NCBI GenBank assembly: GCA_016868585.1
Contig: VGGR01000006.1
Location: forward strand, 1 to 64,000
DNA: 64,000 nt
Origin: Bacteroidota bacterium
GTDB lineage: Bacteria; Bacteroidota; Bacteroidia; Chitinophagales; Chitinophagaceae
Reading direction: 5' to 3'
Positions 57,218 to 64,000 of this stretch are shown here, in pieces; the first letter of the stretch is position 1; every line of letters begins with the position of its first letter. The position numbers and the translations under genes were made by a program. Below the pieces are notes generated by a model that searched no databases, was not told the DNA's origin, and worked only from the letters and a program-made list of their open reading frames with translations.

Positions 57218-58750
57218 ATGTTTGTGACAACCTATGGAAGTGCTTTGATTGGCATTGAAGCTAAAAAAATACATATCGAAGTAAACTGGCTATTGACCGG
57301 CAAGGCTTCCACCCTGGTGGGACTACCGGATAGCGCCATAAGAGAAAGTTTAGAACGGATTGAAAGTGCTTTTAAGACCAATGGCTATAAATTTCCCCGA
57401 ACCAAACTGGTAATCAATCTGGCGCCGGCAGATATTCGAAAAAGCGGAACGGCTTTTGATCTTCCTATTGCCATTGGAATTTTAGCGGCATCAGGTCAAT
57501 TAAAAAAGGTGGAGGACCTGCAAAAATACCTGCTGATGGGAGAATTAGCATTGGATGGCAGTATTCGATCTATTCGGGGAGCACTGCCCATTGCGCTCCA
57601 GGCAAAAAAAGATGGATTTACAGGGGTCATTTTACCTGCTGAAAACACTGCAGAAGCCATCTTAATTCGATCCATTGATATAATTGGAGCGTCACATCTC
57701 AATGAAATAGTGGCATTATTTAGTGAGCAACTTGAAATAAAGGCTATAGTAAAAAAAGACAAGCCTCCGGAAAAGGAAAAATTTAACGCAACCACTGAAA
57801 TAAAAGAAACCGTTATTGGACAGGAGTTGGCAAAAAGGGCATTGGAAATTGCCGCTGCCGGCGGGCATCATCTACTTCTCTATGGCGCACCGGGCGCCGG
57901 CAAAACGATGTTGGCAAGACGTTTATCCCTGTTACTTCCCGCGTTATCATACCCGGAGGCCATAGAAACCAGCCTTATTCACTCCGTAACAGGGCATGGC
58001 ATTCATCCACAATTATTAACCGGAAAGCGCCCTTTTCGCGATCCGCATCATTCTATTTCAGATGCCGGCTTGATAGGTGGAGGCCGAAACTTGCAACCCG
58101 GAGAAATTTCGTTAGCACATCATGGTGTATTATTTCTGGACGAACTACCCGAGTTCAAGCGAAATGTTCTGGAAGCACTTCGCCAGCCATTGGAGGAAAG
58201 ATGTATTGTTTTAGCCAGAGCCGGACATACTTGCCATTATCCTTGTTCATTTTTACTGGTAGCAGCAATGAATCCCTGTCCTTGTGGATATCACGGACAT
58301 CCCACTATCCCTTGCTCTTGCACAACAGGGATGATCCAACGGTACAAACATCGAATTTCCGGTCCACTACTGGATCGGATCGATCTGCATGTGGAAGTAA
58401 AACCGTTAGGGGCTAATGAATTGATTCAAACAGTAAATGCCGATAACAACAAGTTACTCTCCACATTGGATAAAATAAAAAAAGCAAGAGAGATCCAGGC
58501 TATACGTTGGAAAACAATACCGCATTTTTATTGCAACGCCCAAGCCAATGGACAATTGATACATACTACATCAAAAATAGAAGAGGAAGGATTAAAAATC
58601 TTAGAGAAGGCAGCTATAAAGTTTGGCTACTCAGCGCGTGTATTGGACAGACTGCTAAAGGTGGCAAGGACCATTGCAGATCTGGATCAGCAGGCTAGCA
58701 TTTTACCCGCCCATTTCGCAGAAGCTATTCAGTTCAGAAACATCATATAA
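57218..58750 (+). CDS. YifB/ComM-type Mg-chelatase-like AAA+ ATPase
   Basis: 510 aa. The N-terminal Lon-like S16-type domain (KTNGYKFPRTKLVINLAPADIRK) is followed by an AAA+ core with Walker A GAPGAGKTML (about residue 228), Walker B LFLDELPEF, and the signature MNPCPCGYHG. ComM homologues are branch-migration helicases in natural transformation of some bacteria. No other competence genes are near. The ATG at 57218 follows porT by 113 bp. Confidence 0.93.
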   Translation: MFVTTYGSALIGIEAKKIHIEVNWLLTGKASTLVGLPDSAIRESLERIESAFKTNGYKFPRTKLVINLAPADIRKSGTAFDLPIAIGILAASGQLKKVEDLQKYLLMGELALDGSIRSIRGALPIALQAKKDGFTGVILPAENTAEAILIRSIDIIGASHLNEIVALFSEQLEIKAIVKKDKPPEKEKFNATTEIKETVIGQELAKRALEIAAAGGHHLLLYGAPGAGKTMLARRLSLLLPALSYPEAIETSLIHSVTGHGIHPQLLTGKRPFRDPHHSISDAGLIGGGRNLQPGEISLAHHGVLFLDELPEFKRNVLEALRQPLEERCIVLARAGHTCHYPCSFLLVAAMNPCPCGYHGHPTIPCSCTTGMIQRYKHRISGPLLDRIDLHVEVKPLGANELIQTVNADNNKLLSTLDKIKKAREIQAIRWKTIPHFYCNAQANGQLIHTTSKIEEEGLKILEKAAIKFGYSARVLDRLLKVARTIADLDQQASILPAHFAEAIQFRNII

Positions 58751-58819
58751 ATGATATTTACTTAAAGGCAAAACGATCTCACCAATTTAAACGACCTTTG
58801 CATAAAGTGAATAGCAGAT

Positions 58820-60610
58820 ATGAAAATTTTATTTCGATATTTAAAACCCCATCGCTGGTTGGTTAGCCTGGTACTGATCCTATCGGCAACCAATATTGGA
58901 TTTTCACTTTTCGATCCCATAATTTTTGGGAAATTGGTCAACCTTGCCAATCATTTTGCACAACACCGGGATCAATATACCAATCAAAAATTCTTTTTTT
59001 CCTTTACTGCAGCACCACACTATGGGGTATTCGCTTTACTGCTGGCTTCTGTTTCCGTGGCAATGGTAAGTCGAATCGCAAAAGCATTTCAGGATTATAC
59101 ATTAAATCTGATTACGCAGAAGTTAGGGGCTGCAGTTTTTACAAAGGGCCTTCAGCATGCCATGAAGTTGCCGTTTCGTGAGTTTGAGGATGCACGCAGC
59201 GGAGAAACCTTGAGTATACTTCAAAAAGTGCGTGTAGACATAGAGCGTTTAGTTTCCTCCTTTATCAATGTTTTGTTTCCTGTTCTTATTGGGATAGTAT
59301 TTGTCGCCATCTATGCCACAGCCATTGATTGGCGTTTACCTTTTTTTTACTTCGGAGGTATTTTTTTTCTAGTGTACTTTTCAAATAAGTTTAGTCAAAA
59401 GGTTAAAGTAATTCAGAAAAAAATAATAACCCAAACAACCGCTCTGGCTGGCGCTACCACAGAATCTCTCCGTAATATTGAGTTGGTCAAAAGTTTGGGG
59501 TTAACTGAACAGGAAGTAGCCCGACTCAACCGAAATACCTTCAAGATTTTAGGACTGGAACTCACTAAAGTCAAAAAGATCAGAAGCATTAGTTTTCTGC
59601 AAGGAACTTTTGTAAATACGCTTCGACAGGTTATACTTTTTATGCTACTTTTTTTGGTGTTTAAAGACGAAATGAATGCTGGCGAGTTAGTAACCATGCA
59701 AATTTTCTCCTTTTTTGTATTTGGTCCATTACAAGAAATTGGCAATATCATTTTGACATACCGAGAAGCCCAAACGTCTTTGGAGAATTTTAATCTTTTG
59801 ATGGAAAAAGCCCCTGAGGCCGTTCCCGCCAACCCTTCTCCATTGGGTAAAATTGAAACACTAGCGTTTGAGTCTGTAGGTTTTCAACACCCGACTGCAC
59901 TTCAAAAAGCACTAAATGGAATTAGCTTTAAAGTAACTGCTGGAGAAACCATAGCATTTGTTGGGCCCTCTGGCTCAGGTAAAACAACTATGATGAAGTT
60001 ACTAGTGGGGCTTTACAGACCTGACAGTGGTCAAATTCTTTATAATGGATTAGATGAAAACAGTATTTATTTTGAGGATTTGCGTAATCAAATAGGCTTT
60101 GTAACACAGGACACACAACTATTTTCGGGCACCATTCGTGAAAACTTATTCTTTGTAAACCCACAGACTACGGAAGCCATGTTATTGGAGGTGATACAAA
60201 AAGCATCCTGTCAAAGCTTACTCCATCGTGCAGAAAATGGTTTGGACACCATGATTGGTGAGGGAGGGCTGAAGCTATCCGGCGGAGAAAAACAGCGCCT
60301 GTCAATAGCAAGAGCGCTGTTGCGAGAGCCCAAGCTTCTGCTGTTCGATGAAGCTACTTCAGCCTTGGACTCTCTGACCGAGGAGGAGATCACCTCTACC
60401 ATCAGGGAGGTTTCAAAAGCAGGTACACAGATAACCATCCTGATCGCTCATCGTCTATCTACGATCATGCACGCAGATCGTATTTATGTTTTGGAAAAGG
60501 GAGAAATTGTGGAAACAGGTAAACACGAGGAACTGCTTGCAGAAAAAGGACTCTATTATGCCATGTGGAGGCAGCAGATCGGAGAACGTAAGCAGCCCGT
60601 TATTACCTAG
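58820..60610 (+). CDS. ABC exporter, fused membrane and ATPase domains
   Basis: 596 aa type I exporter half-transporter. About six membrane helices lie in residues 10-310. The nucleotide-binding domain has Walker A GPSGSGKTTM (about residue 391), signature LSGGEKQRLS and Walker B LLLFDEATSALD. The group includes lipid and multidrug exporters such as MsbA and BmrA. The substrate is unknown. It is the last plus-strand gene before the GC-rich tail. Confidence 0.93.
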   Translation: MKILFRYLKPHRWLVSLVLILSATNIGFSLFDPIIFGKLVNLANHFAQHRDQYTNQKFFFSFTAAPHYGVFALLLASVSVAMVSRIAKAFQDYTLNLITQKLGAAVFTKGLQHAMKLPFREFEDARSGETLSILQKVRVDIERLVSSFINVLFPVLIGIVFVAIYATAIDWRLPFFYFGGIFFLVYFSNKFSQKVKVIQKKIITQTTALAGATTESLRNIELVKSLGLTEQEVARLNRNTFKILGLELTKVKKIRSISFLQGTFVNTLRQVILFMLLFLVFKDEMNAGELVTMQIFSFFVFGPLQEIGNIILTYREAQTSLENFNLLMEKAPEAVPANPSPLGKIETLAFESVGFQHPTALQKALNGISFKVTAGETIAFVGPSGSGKTTMMKLLVGLYRPDSGQILYNGLDENSIYFEDLRNQIGFVTQDTQLFSGTIRENLFFVNPQTTEAMLLEVIQKASCQSLLHRAENGLDTMIGEGGLKLSGGEKQRLSIARALLREPKLLLFDEATSALDSLTEEEITSTIREVSKAGTQITILIAHRLSTIMHADRIYVLEKGEIVETGKHEELLAEKGLYYAMWRQQIGERKQPVIT

Positions 60611-60618
60611 TTAATCCT

Positions 60619-60996
60619 TTACTTCCAAACAAATGGCACCATTACACGCAATGAAAGTGTACGTCCTCTATTGAATACACCCATTAGTCCATTAGCTCCA
60701 TTTTCTGCCGTATATTTTAAGCGACTGGTGAGCAGTATCTCTGCATTGGGCGGCCAGGGCCATTAGTAATTGTCGGTGATTGATGCGCAGGCTGTAATCG
60801 GGCCTTTCCTGATCGCATTGGTCGTTTTTGTTGCCAAAGGTTTCGATCAGCGTACCGGTGCACAAAAGGCCCGCGCGAAATGTTGGTCAAGCTTATTGTT
60901 TGTAATTCTGCTGAATGGTATTTCGCCTAAGATTGTGCATAGGCCGTAAAGCAGCCGTTACGAGGGCAGTACTACGATCAGCAGGTTAGTTTTCAT
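60619..60996 (-). pseudogene. Decayed outer-membrane protein gene (remnant)
   Basis: The 449-bp spacer 60611-61059 has no intact gene. At 60996 an ATG opens MKTNLLIVVLPS, close to the start of the intact neighbour (MKTNLLVVLML), and then hits a stop. A shifted frame continues with an AYAQ-type signal-peptide end. Several further frame changes and stops follow. The last stretch ends in NRGRTLSLRVMVPFVWK and a stop at 60619-60621, an ending typical of outer-membrane barrels. This reads as an old duplicate or relic of a longer barrel gene. Confidence 0.6.
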
Positions 60997-61059
60997 AAAA
61001 TGATTTTAATAAAGTGAAGATAAAAATAAACCTGCGCGAAAGCTAATCAATATATTCAA

Positions 61060-61665
61060 TTACTTTTTACTGCGAGCCGGCAGCATGTACCCAAGGGTAA
61101 GCCCAATTACATTGTTTTGCCAATCGAAATTGGGAGCGTTTTGCAACTGGGTCAGTCCTTTGAGGTAACTAACGCTCAGCACCACGCCCTTTTTGGACTG
61201 GTATCCACCCGAAGCCATCAAACCCAGGTCAAAACCTTTTACTTCTCCGGCTGCATCGCCAATAGCGATCTCTTCCTTTTCGCCCTCATGAATGTGCTTA
61301 GCCGAAAGATTAAAGCCCAGATTAGGCCCGCCGCCAATAAACCACCCTGTCTTTGTTCTATAAATAAGCTGCAGGGGCACATCAAGGGCAGCAAAACGAA
61401 ATTTATCTACGTGATCATCATGTCGGACAGCTGTTCCCTTTCCTAGAAAAAGAAGCTGTGACTGTAACGAGAGAGAAGAAGAAAGTTTAGTGTCAAAGAC
61501 AGCACCGAACTGAAAGGAGCCCAAGTTCAATCCATCTTCTTTGATCTCGTCATCGTTGGTAGAGACCGAACCAAGCGCAACACCGCTCTTAAGGCCAAAA
61601 CGGGTCTGGGCCGATAGACTCAGTCCGGCAAATAACATCAATACAACTAACAGATTTGTTTTCAT
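61060..61665 (-). CDS. Small outer-membrane beta-barrel (porin-family) protein
   Basis: 201 aa. The signal peptide (about residues 1-20, ending LSLSAQ) precedes an eight-stranded-barrel-like pattern: GLKSGVALGSVS, QSQLLFLGKG, GGGPNLGFNL and LTLGYMLP near the end. Such proteins are the outer membrane beta-barrel (OMP_b-brl) type common in Bacteroidota and are of unknown function. The 5' end and upstream bases resemble those of the decayed gene just downstream. Confidence 0.8.
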   Translation of the reverse strand: MKTNLLVVLMLFAGLSLSAQTRFGLKSGVALGSVSTNDDEIKEDGLNLGSFQFGAVFDTKLSSSLSLQSQLLFLGKGTAVRHDDHVDKFRFAALDVPLQLIYRTKTGWFIGGGPNLGFNLSAKHIHEGEKEEIAIGDAAGEVKGFDLGLMASGGYQSKKGVVLSVSYLKGLTQLQNAPNFDWQNNVIGLTLGYMLPARSKK

Positions 61666-61701
61666 AAAATTGATTTAATAATACATAGGTTTAGTATTGC
61701 A

Positions 61702-61731
61702 CAAAGGTATAAAATGAAACAATGTTGCAAA
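61702..61731 (-). promoter_or_regulatory. Promoter of the small barrel gene: TTTG, 18 bp, TACCTTTG
   Basis: On the minus strand TTTG (61728-61731) and TACCTTTG (61702-61709) match the Bacteroidota -33/-7 consensus closely with an 18-bp gap. It lies about 37 bp before the ATG at 61665, allowing a normal leader. It is the clearest promoter in the window. Confidence 0.65.
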
Positions 61732-61736
61732 AAAAA

Positions 61737-62285
61737 TTATTGAAACCGGATGGGCATCGAAAGCTGTATATCGCTATGCCCTACGTTTGGGCTATCGGCA
61801 GGCCCCTTGATGCCAGTTTTATGCATCAACTTGATCAGTACACTTCCTATTGCCGGGGGACCTGTCTGCCAAGTGGTACTGACCCCAATAGGAAAACCAC
61901 TCAGATCTCGATCGGTCTTGGTTACTGTAAGCTGTACCGAAGCGGGGATGTAAAAAACCTCGTGGGAGCGTCCCTGCGCAACGATCTGTGAGGTCAGATC
62001 CTTCTCTAACCCATTGACGATATTGATAAAGCGAATTTCGGTGGTATACGTTTGCCCGCCGGCCAGCCGAATGGTGTCGATACGAGAGGGAGGCAGCCCT
62101 CCATCTCCATCGGGATCCTCTGCCAAAAAGACCAGGTTGGGTGCACCCGCGCGGCTAAAGGTGAGCATCACCTTGTTGATGGCTTCGTGCTCGTTCTCAT
62201 CGTTGGCGTTGGAGGGTTTTTTGCAAGAAGTGGTCAGTACCCCGACCAATAATAGCATAACCACCAGTTTACTTATTGTATTCAT
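61737..62285 (-). CDS. Lipoprotein paired with a TonB-dependent receptor
   Basis: 182 aa from the ATG at 62285, whose bases overlap the receptor's TGA (ATGA); an in-frame ATG at 62294 is an alternative. The signal peptide ends in the lipobox LTTSC, so the mature protein is lipid-anchored. The body has an EDPDGDGG motif and a TTEIRFIN strand pattern, which I recall from small lipoproteins encoded beside TonB receptors in Bacteroidota, of unknown function. It likely acts with the receptor at the cell surface or periplasmic face of the outer membrane. Confidence 0.8.
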   Translation of the reverse strand: MNTISKLVVMLLLVGVLTTSCKKPSNANDENEHEAINKVMLTFSRAGAPNLVFLAEDPDGDGGLPPSRIDTIRLAGGQTYTTEIRFINIVNGLEKDLTSQIVAQGRSHEVFYIPASVQLTVTKTDRDLSGFPIGVSTTWQTGPPAIGSVLIKLMHKTGIKGPADSPNVGHSDIQLSMPIRFQ

Positions 62286-64000
62286 AATTTCCATTTTAAT
62301 TGTACCACAACATTTCGCCCCACCTCATCGGTAAAATAGCGGAAACGATTCATATAGTCCCGGTAACGGGTATTGAGCAAATTGTTGACTCCAACTACCA
62401 AGCCCAGGCTTCGCTTACCCACCCTGCAGTCTGTACCCATCGAAAGATTGACTAATGTATAGGCCGGTGGTGCCGCCAAATAATCGATGAACGTACCCGG
62501 AACTCTTGTCTGGCGAAAGATACGCAATACAGAAGGGCTCACGTAACTATTCTGAAAGCGACTCGTAGCGAACAAATAACTGAGCTGTGTCTCGAATCGA
62601 TGCGAAGGCATCTGTTGCAGCCAATCTTTTTGCGTAAGATCACGGGCCCAGAGTAATGCGCCCTTTATACCAGCCTTCCACGAGGGACTCCATTGGTGCT
62701 CGATTCTAATATCAGAACCATAAATCCATGCATCGATCTGTGCATAGCGAAAGGTAGGATAAGCGCCGCGCAAAGTAAGGGTGGCCGGCACCGTAGGGAC
62801 CAGATTGATAAAATCAGCGATATAGTTTCCATGCATCGTGAGATCGATGGTCCAGTTACTGTCAGGGCGATAGTCCCATTGCACTAGTTGCTTGAACGAA
62901 CGCTCGGCCAAAATACTGGAATCACCGATCTCAAAACTCGCTGTTCCATGATGCAGACCATTCACGTATAGTTCATTGACCTGAGGAGCCCGCCAGGCCA
63001 AGCTGGTATTGGAGCGTAACTGACTTTGCTCGCTGAATTTCTTGCTTACACTCAGCGTAGCAGAGGGATTAAAGAATTGACGATCGGACTGGGTGGCCAT
63101 CCCATTTCTATTTCTGAACACCGTCAACGAACGATAATCAACTCGTAATGCCGCTTCTAAAGCGTAAGCGCCCAGTTGCCACCGCTCTACCCCGTACATG
63201 CCCACATTGATGGTACGAAAATTGGGAATAAAGAAACGACTGCCTGACCAAACATTTTGCTGGTACATTACTTGCCATCCCACATCGCAACTCCGTGTAG
63301 TGCTGCGCGTGGTCTCGCGAAGCAGATCGATACTACTGGTTCCGATACTAAGCGATAACTCAGGACGTTCACTAATGAGCGCACGGTCGTATTCGTGGCG
63401 ATCATTCTCTTGATGCGCTGCCACTACTTGCCAGCGATGCCCCTCGCTACCGGACCAAAATAATTTAAACTTGGCCAGGTAATGTTGCACCTGCTGATAG
63501 GGCCGACCTATGCGGTACGTGAAGCGATCGATATTCTGTAAGGGTTTCTCACTGGCAATGGCGTTTTGCAGGTCGGTAAGATTACCGATGTGCGATCCGG
63601 AGAAGATACCGATAGTGGTACTAAATGCGCTCATAAACAGCTCGGCGCGGTAACCCGACTTACGATAGCCCGCCATTGCCGCCACATTAAACTCTTGTAA
63701 GCCGGTATTATGCAGCCAGTACGCGGGCGTGCGAGCGTTGCCTCCTCTTTTATAGGTAACATGCGTGCGCCAGCTAAAGGCCGGGTTGGTCTTTGAATTT
63801 TGCTCCCATTGTACATTGGCCACGTATTGTCGGTTATTAGAAAAGTAGCCCGTATTGATCTCGGCCCTGCCCCGCAGATCGGTCGGTAAAGGTCTGGGCT
63901 CAATCAACACTGCGCCGCCAATGGCATCAGAGCCATAGCGAATGGCACCTGCTCCTTTTACTACTACAAAGCGATCGGCCACGTAGGGATCTATCTCCGG
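62282..64000 (-). CDS. TonB-dependent receptor, 3' part (runs off right edge)
   Basis: The reading frame is open through the window edge; an apparent start at 63982 (GTG) is internal, because the plug-domain sequence PEIDPYVADRF continues upstream. The visible plug part has VVKGAGAIRYGSDAIGG, typical of TonB receptor plugs, followed by a beta-barrel of about 500 residues. The C-terminus is VVVQLKWKL. The substrate is unknown. It overlaps the lipoprotein gene by ATGA. Confidence 0.93.
   Translation of the reverse strand, partial: PEIDPYVADRFVVVKGAGAIRYGSDAIGGAVLIEPRPLPTDLRGRAEINTGYFSNNRQYVANVQWEQNSKTNPAFSWRTHVTYKRGGNARTPAYWLHNTGLQEFNVAAMAGYRKSGYRAELFMSAFSTTIGIFSGSHIGNLTDLQNAIASEKPLQNIDRFTYRIGRPYQQVQHYLAKFKLFWSGSEGHRWQVVAAHQENDRHEYDRALISERPELSLSIGTSSIDLLRETTRSTTRSCDVGWQVMYQQNVWSGSRFFIPNFRTINVGMYGVERWQLGAYALEAALRVDYRSLTVFRNRNGMATQSDRQFFNPSATLSVSKKFSEQSQLRSNTSLAWRAPQVNELYVNGLHHGTASFEIGDSSILAERSFKQLVQWDYRPDSNWTIDLTMHGNYIADFINLVPTVPATLTLRGAYPTFRYAQIDAWIYGSDIRIEHQWSPSWKAGIKGALLWARDLTQKDWLQQMPSHRFETQLSYLFATSRFQNSYVSPSVLRIFRQTRVPGTFIDYLAAPPAYTLVNLSMGTDCRVGKRSLGLVVGVNNLLNTRYRDYMNRFRYFTDEVGRNVVVQLKWKL

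Overview
The window looks like chromosomal core genome of a Bacteroidota bacterium, most likely a member of the Chitinophagaceae or a close relative. The reasons are: a cell-wall/division (dcw) cluster in the usual Bacteroidota order without murF or ddl; a PorT-like type IX secretion protein directly after menG/ubiE; atpD-atpC apart from the other ATP synthase genes; a beta-oxidation fusion with the dehydrogenase half first; lipoprotein and TonB-receptor pairs; start codons with little Shine-Dalgarno sequence; and many copies of the Bacteroidota -7 promoter element TAnnTTTG. No phage, integrase, transposase, CRISPR array or defence cassette was seen.

Layout. 1-5.7 kb: tRNA-Ser(GCU), dnaA with an AT-rich upstream region, an FAD-dependent dehydrogenase and a NatA/NatB-type ABC exporter. 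5.7-12.6 kb: nitronate monooxygenase-like enzyme, sugar-nucleotide transferase, glyA, uvrA, an ECF sigma factor. 12.6-18.3 kb: a tightly packed five-gene minus-strand unit with purQ between two DsbD-type genes and two envelope proteins of unknown function. 18.3-28.5 kb: kup with two tandem alpha/beta hydrolases, LD-carboxypeptidase, a methionyl-tRNA synthetase split by one in-frame amber codon, a fadJ-like fusion, and a TIGR01777-type epimerase.

28.5-44.6 kb: a 13-gene dcw cluster on the minus strand (mraZ-rsmH-ftsL-ftsI-murE-mraY-murD-ftsW-murG-murC-ftsQ-ftsA-ftsZ) closed by a strong terminator. The spacer between mraZ and the divergent queA holds 10-bp-spaced MraZ-like boxes, a perfect inverted repeat and DnaA boxes. 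44.8-60.6 kb: queA, an orphan histidine kinase, atpDC, a GNAT-like protein, dnaX with an 11-A slippage tract, a pyruvate dehydrogenase E2 with a vestigial second lipoyl domain, a CoA-binding protein, a YkuK-like protein, engB, menG, porT, comM and an ABC exporter.

60.6-64 kb: a GC-richer accessory tail with a decayed outer-membrane protein gene, a small beta-barrel protein, a lipoprotein and the 3' part of a TonB-dependent receptor that runs off the right edge.

The most interesting signals are small ones inside core genes: the dnaX slippage site, the split metG, the eroded lipoyl domain, and the regulatory architecture of the mraZ-queA spacer. I did not find a clearly new multi-gene system.
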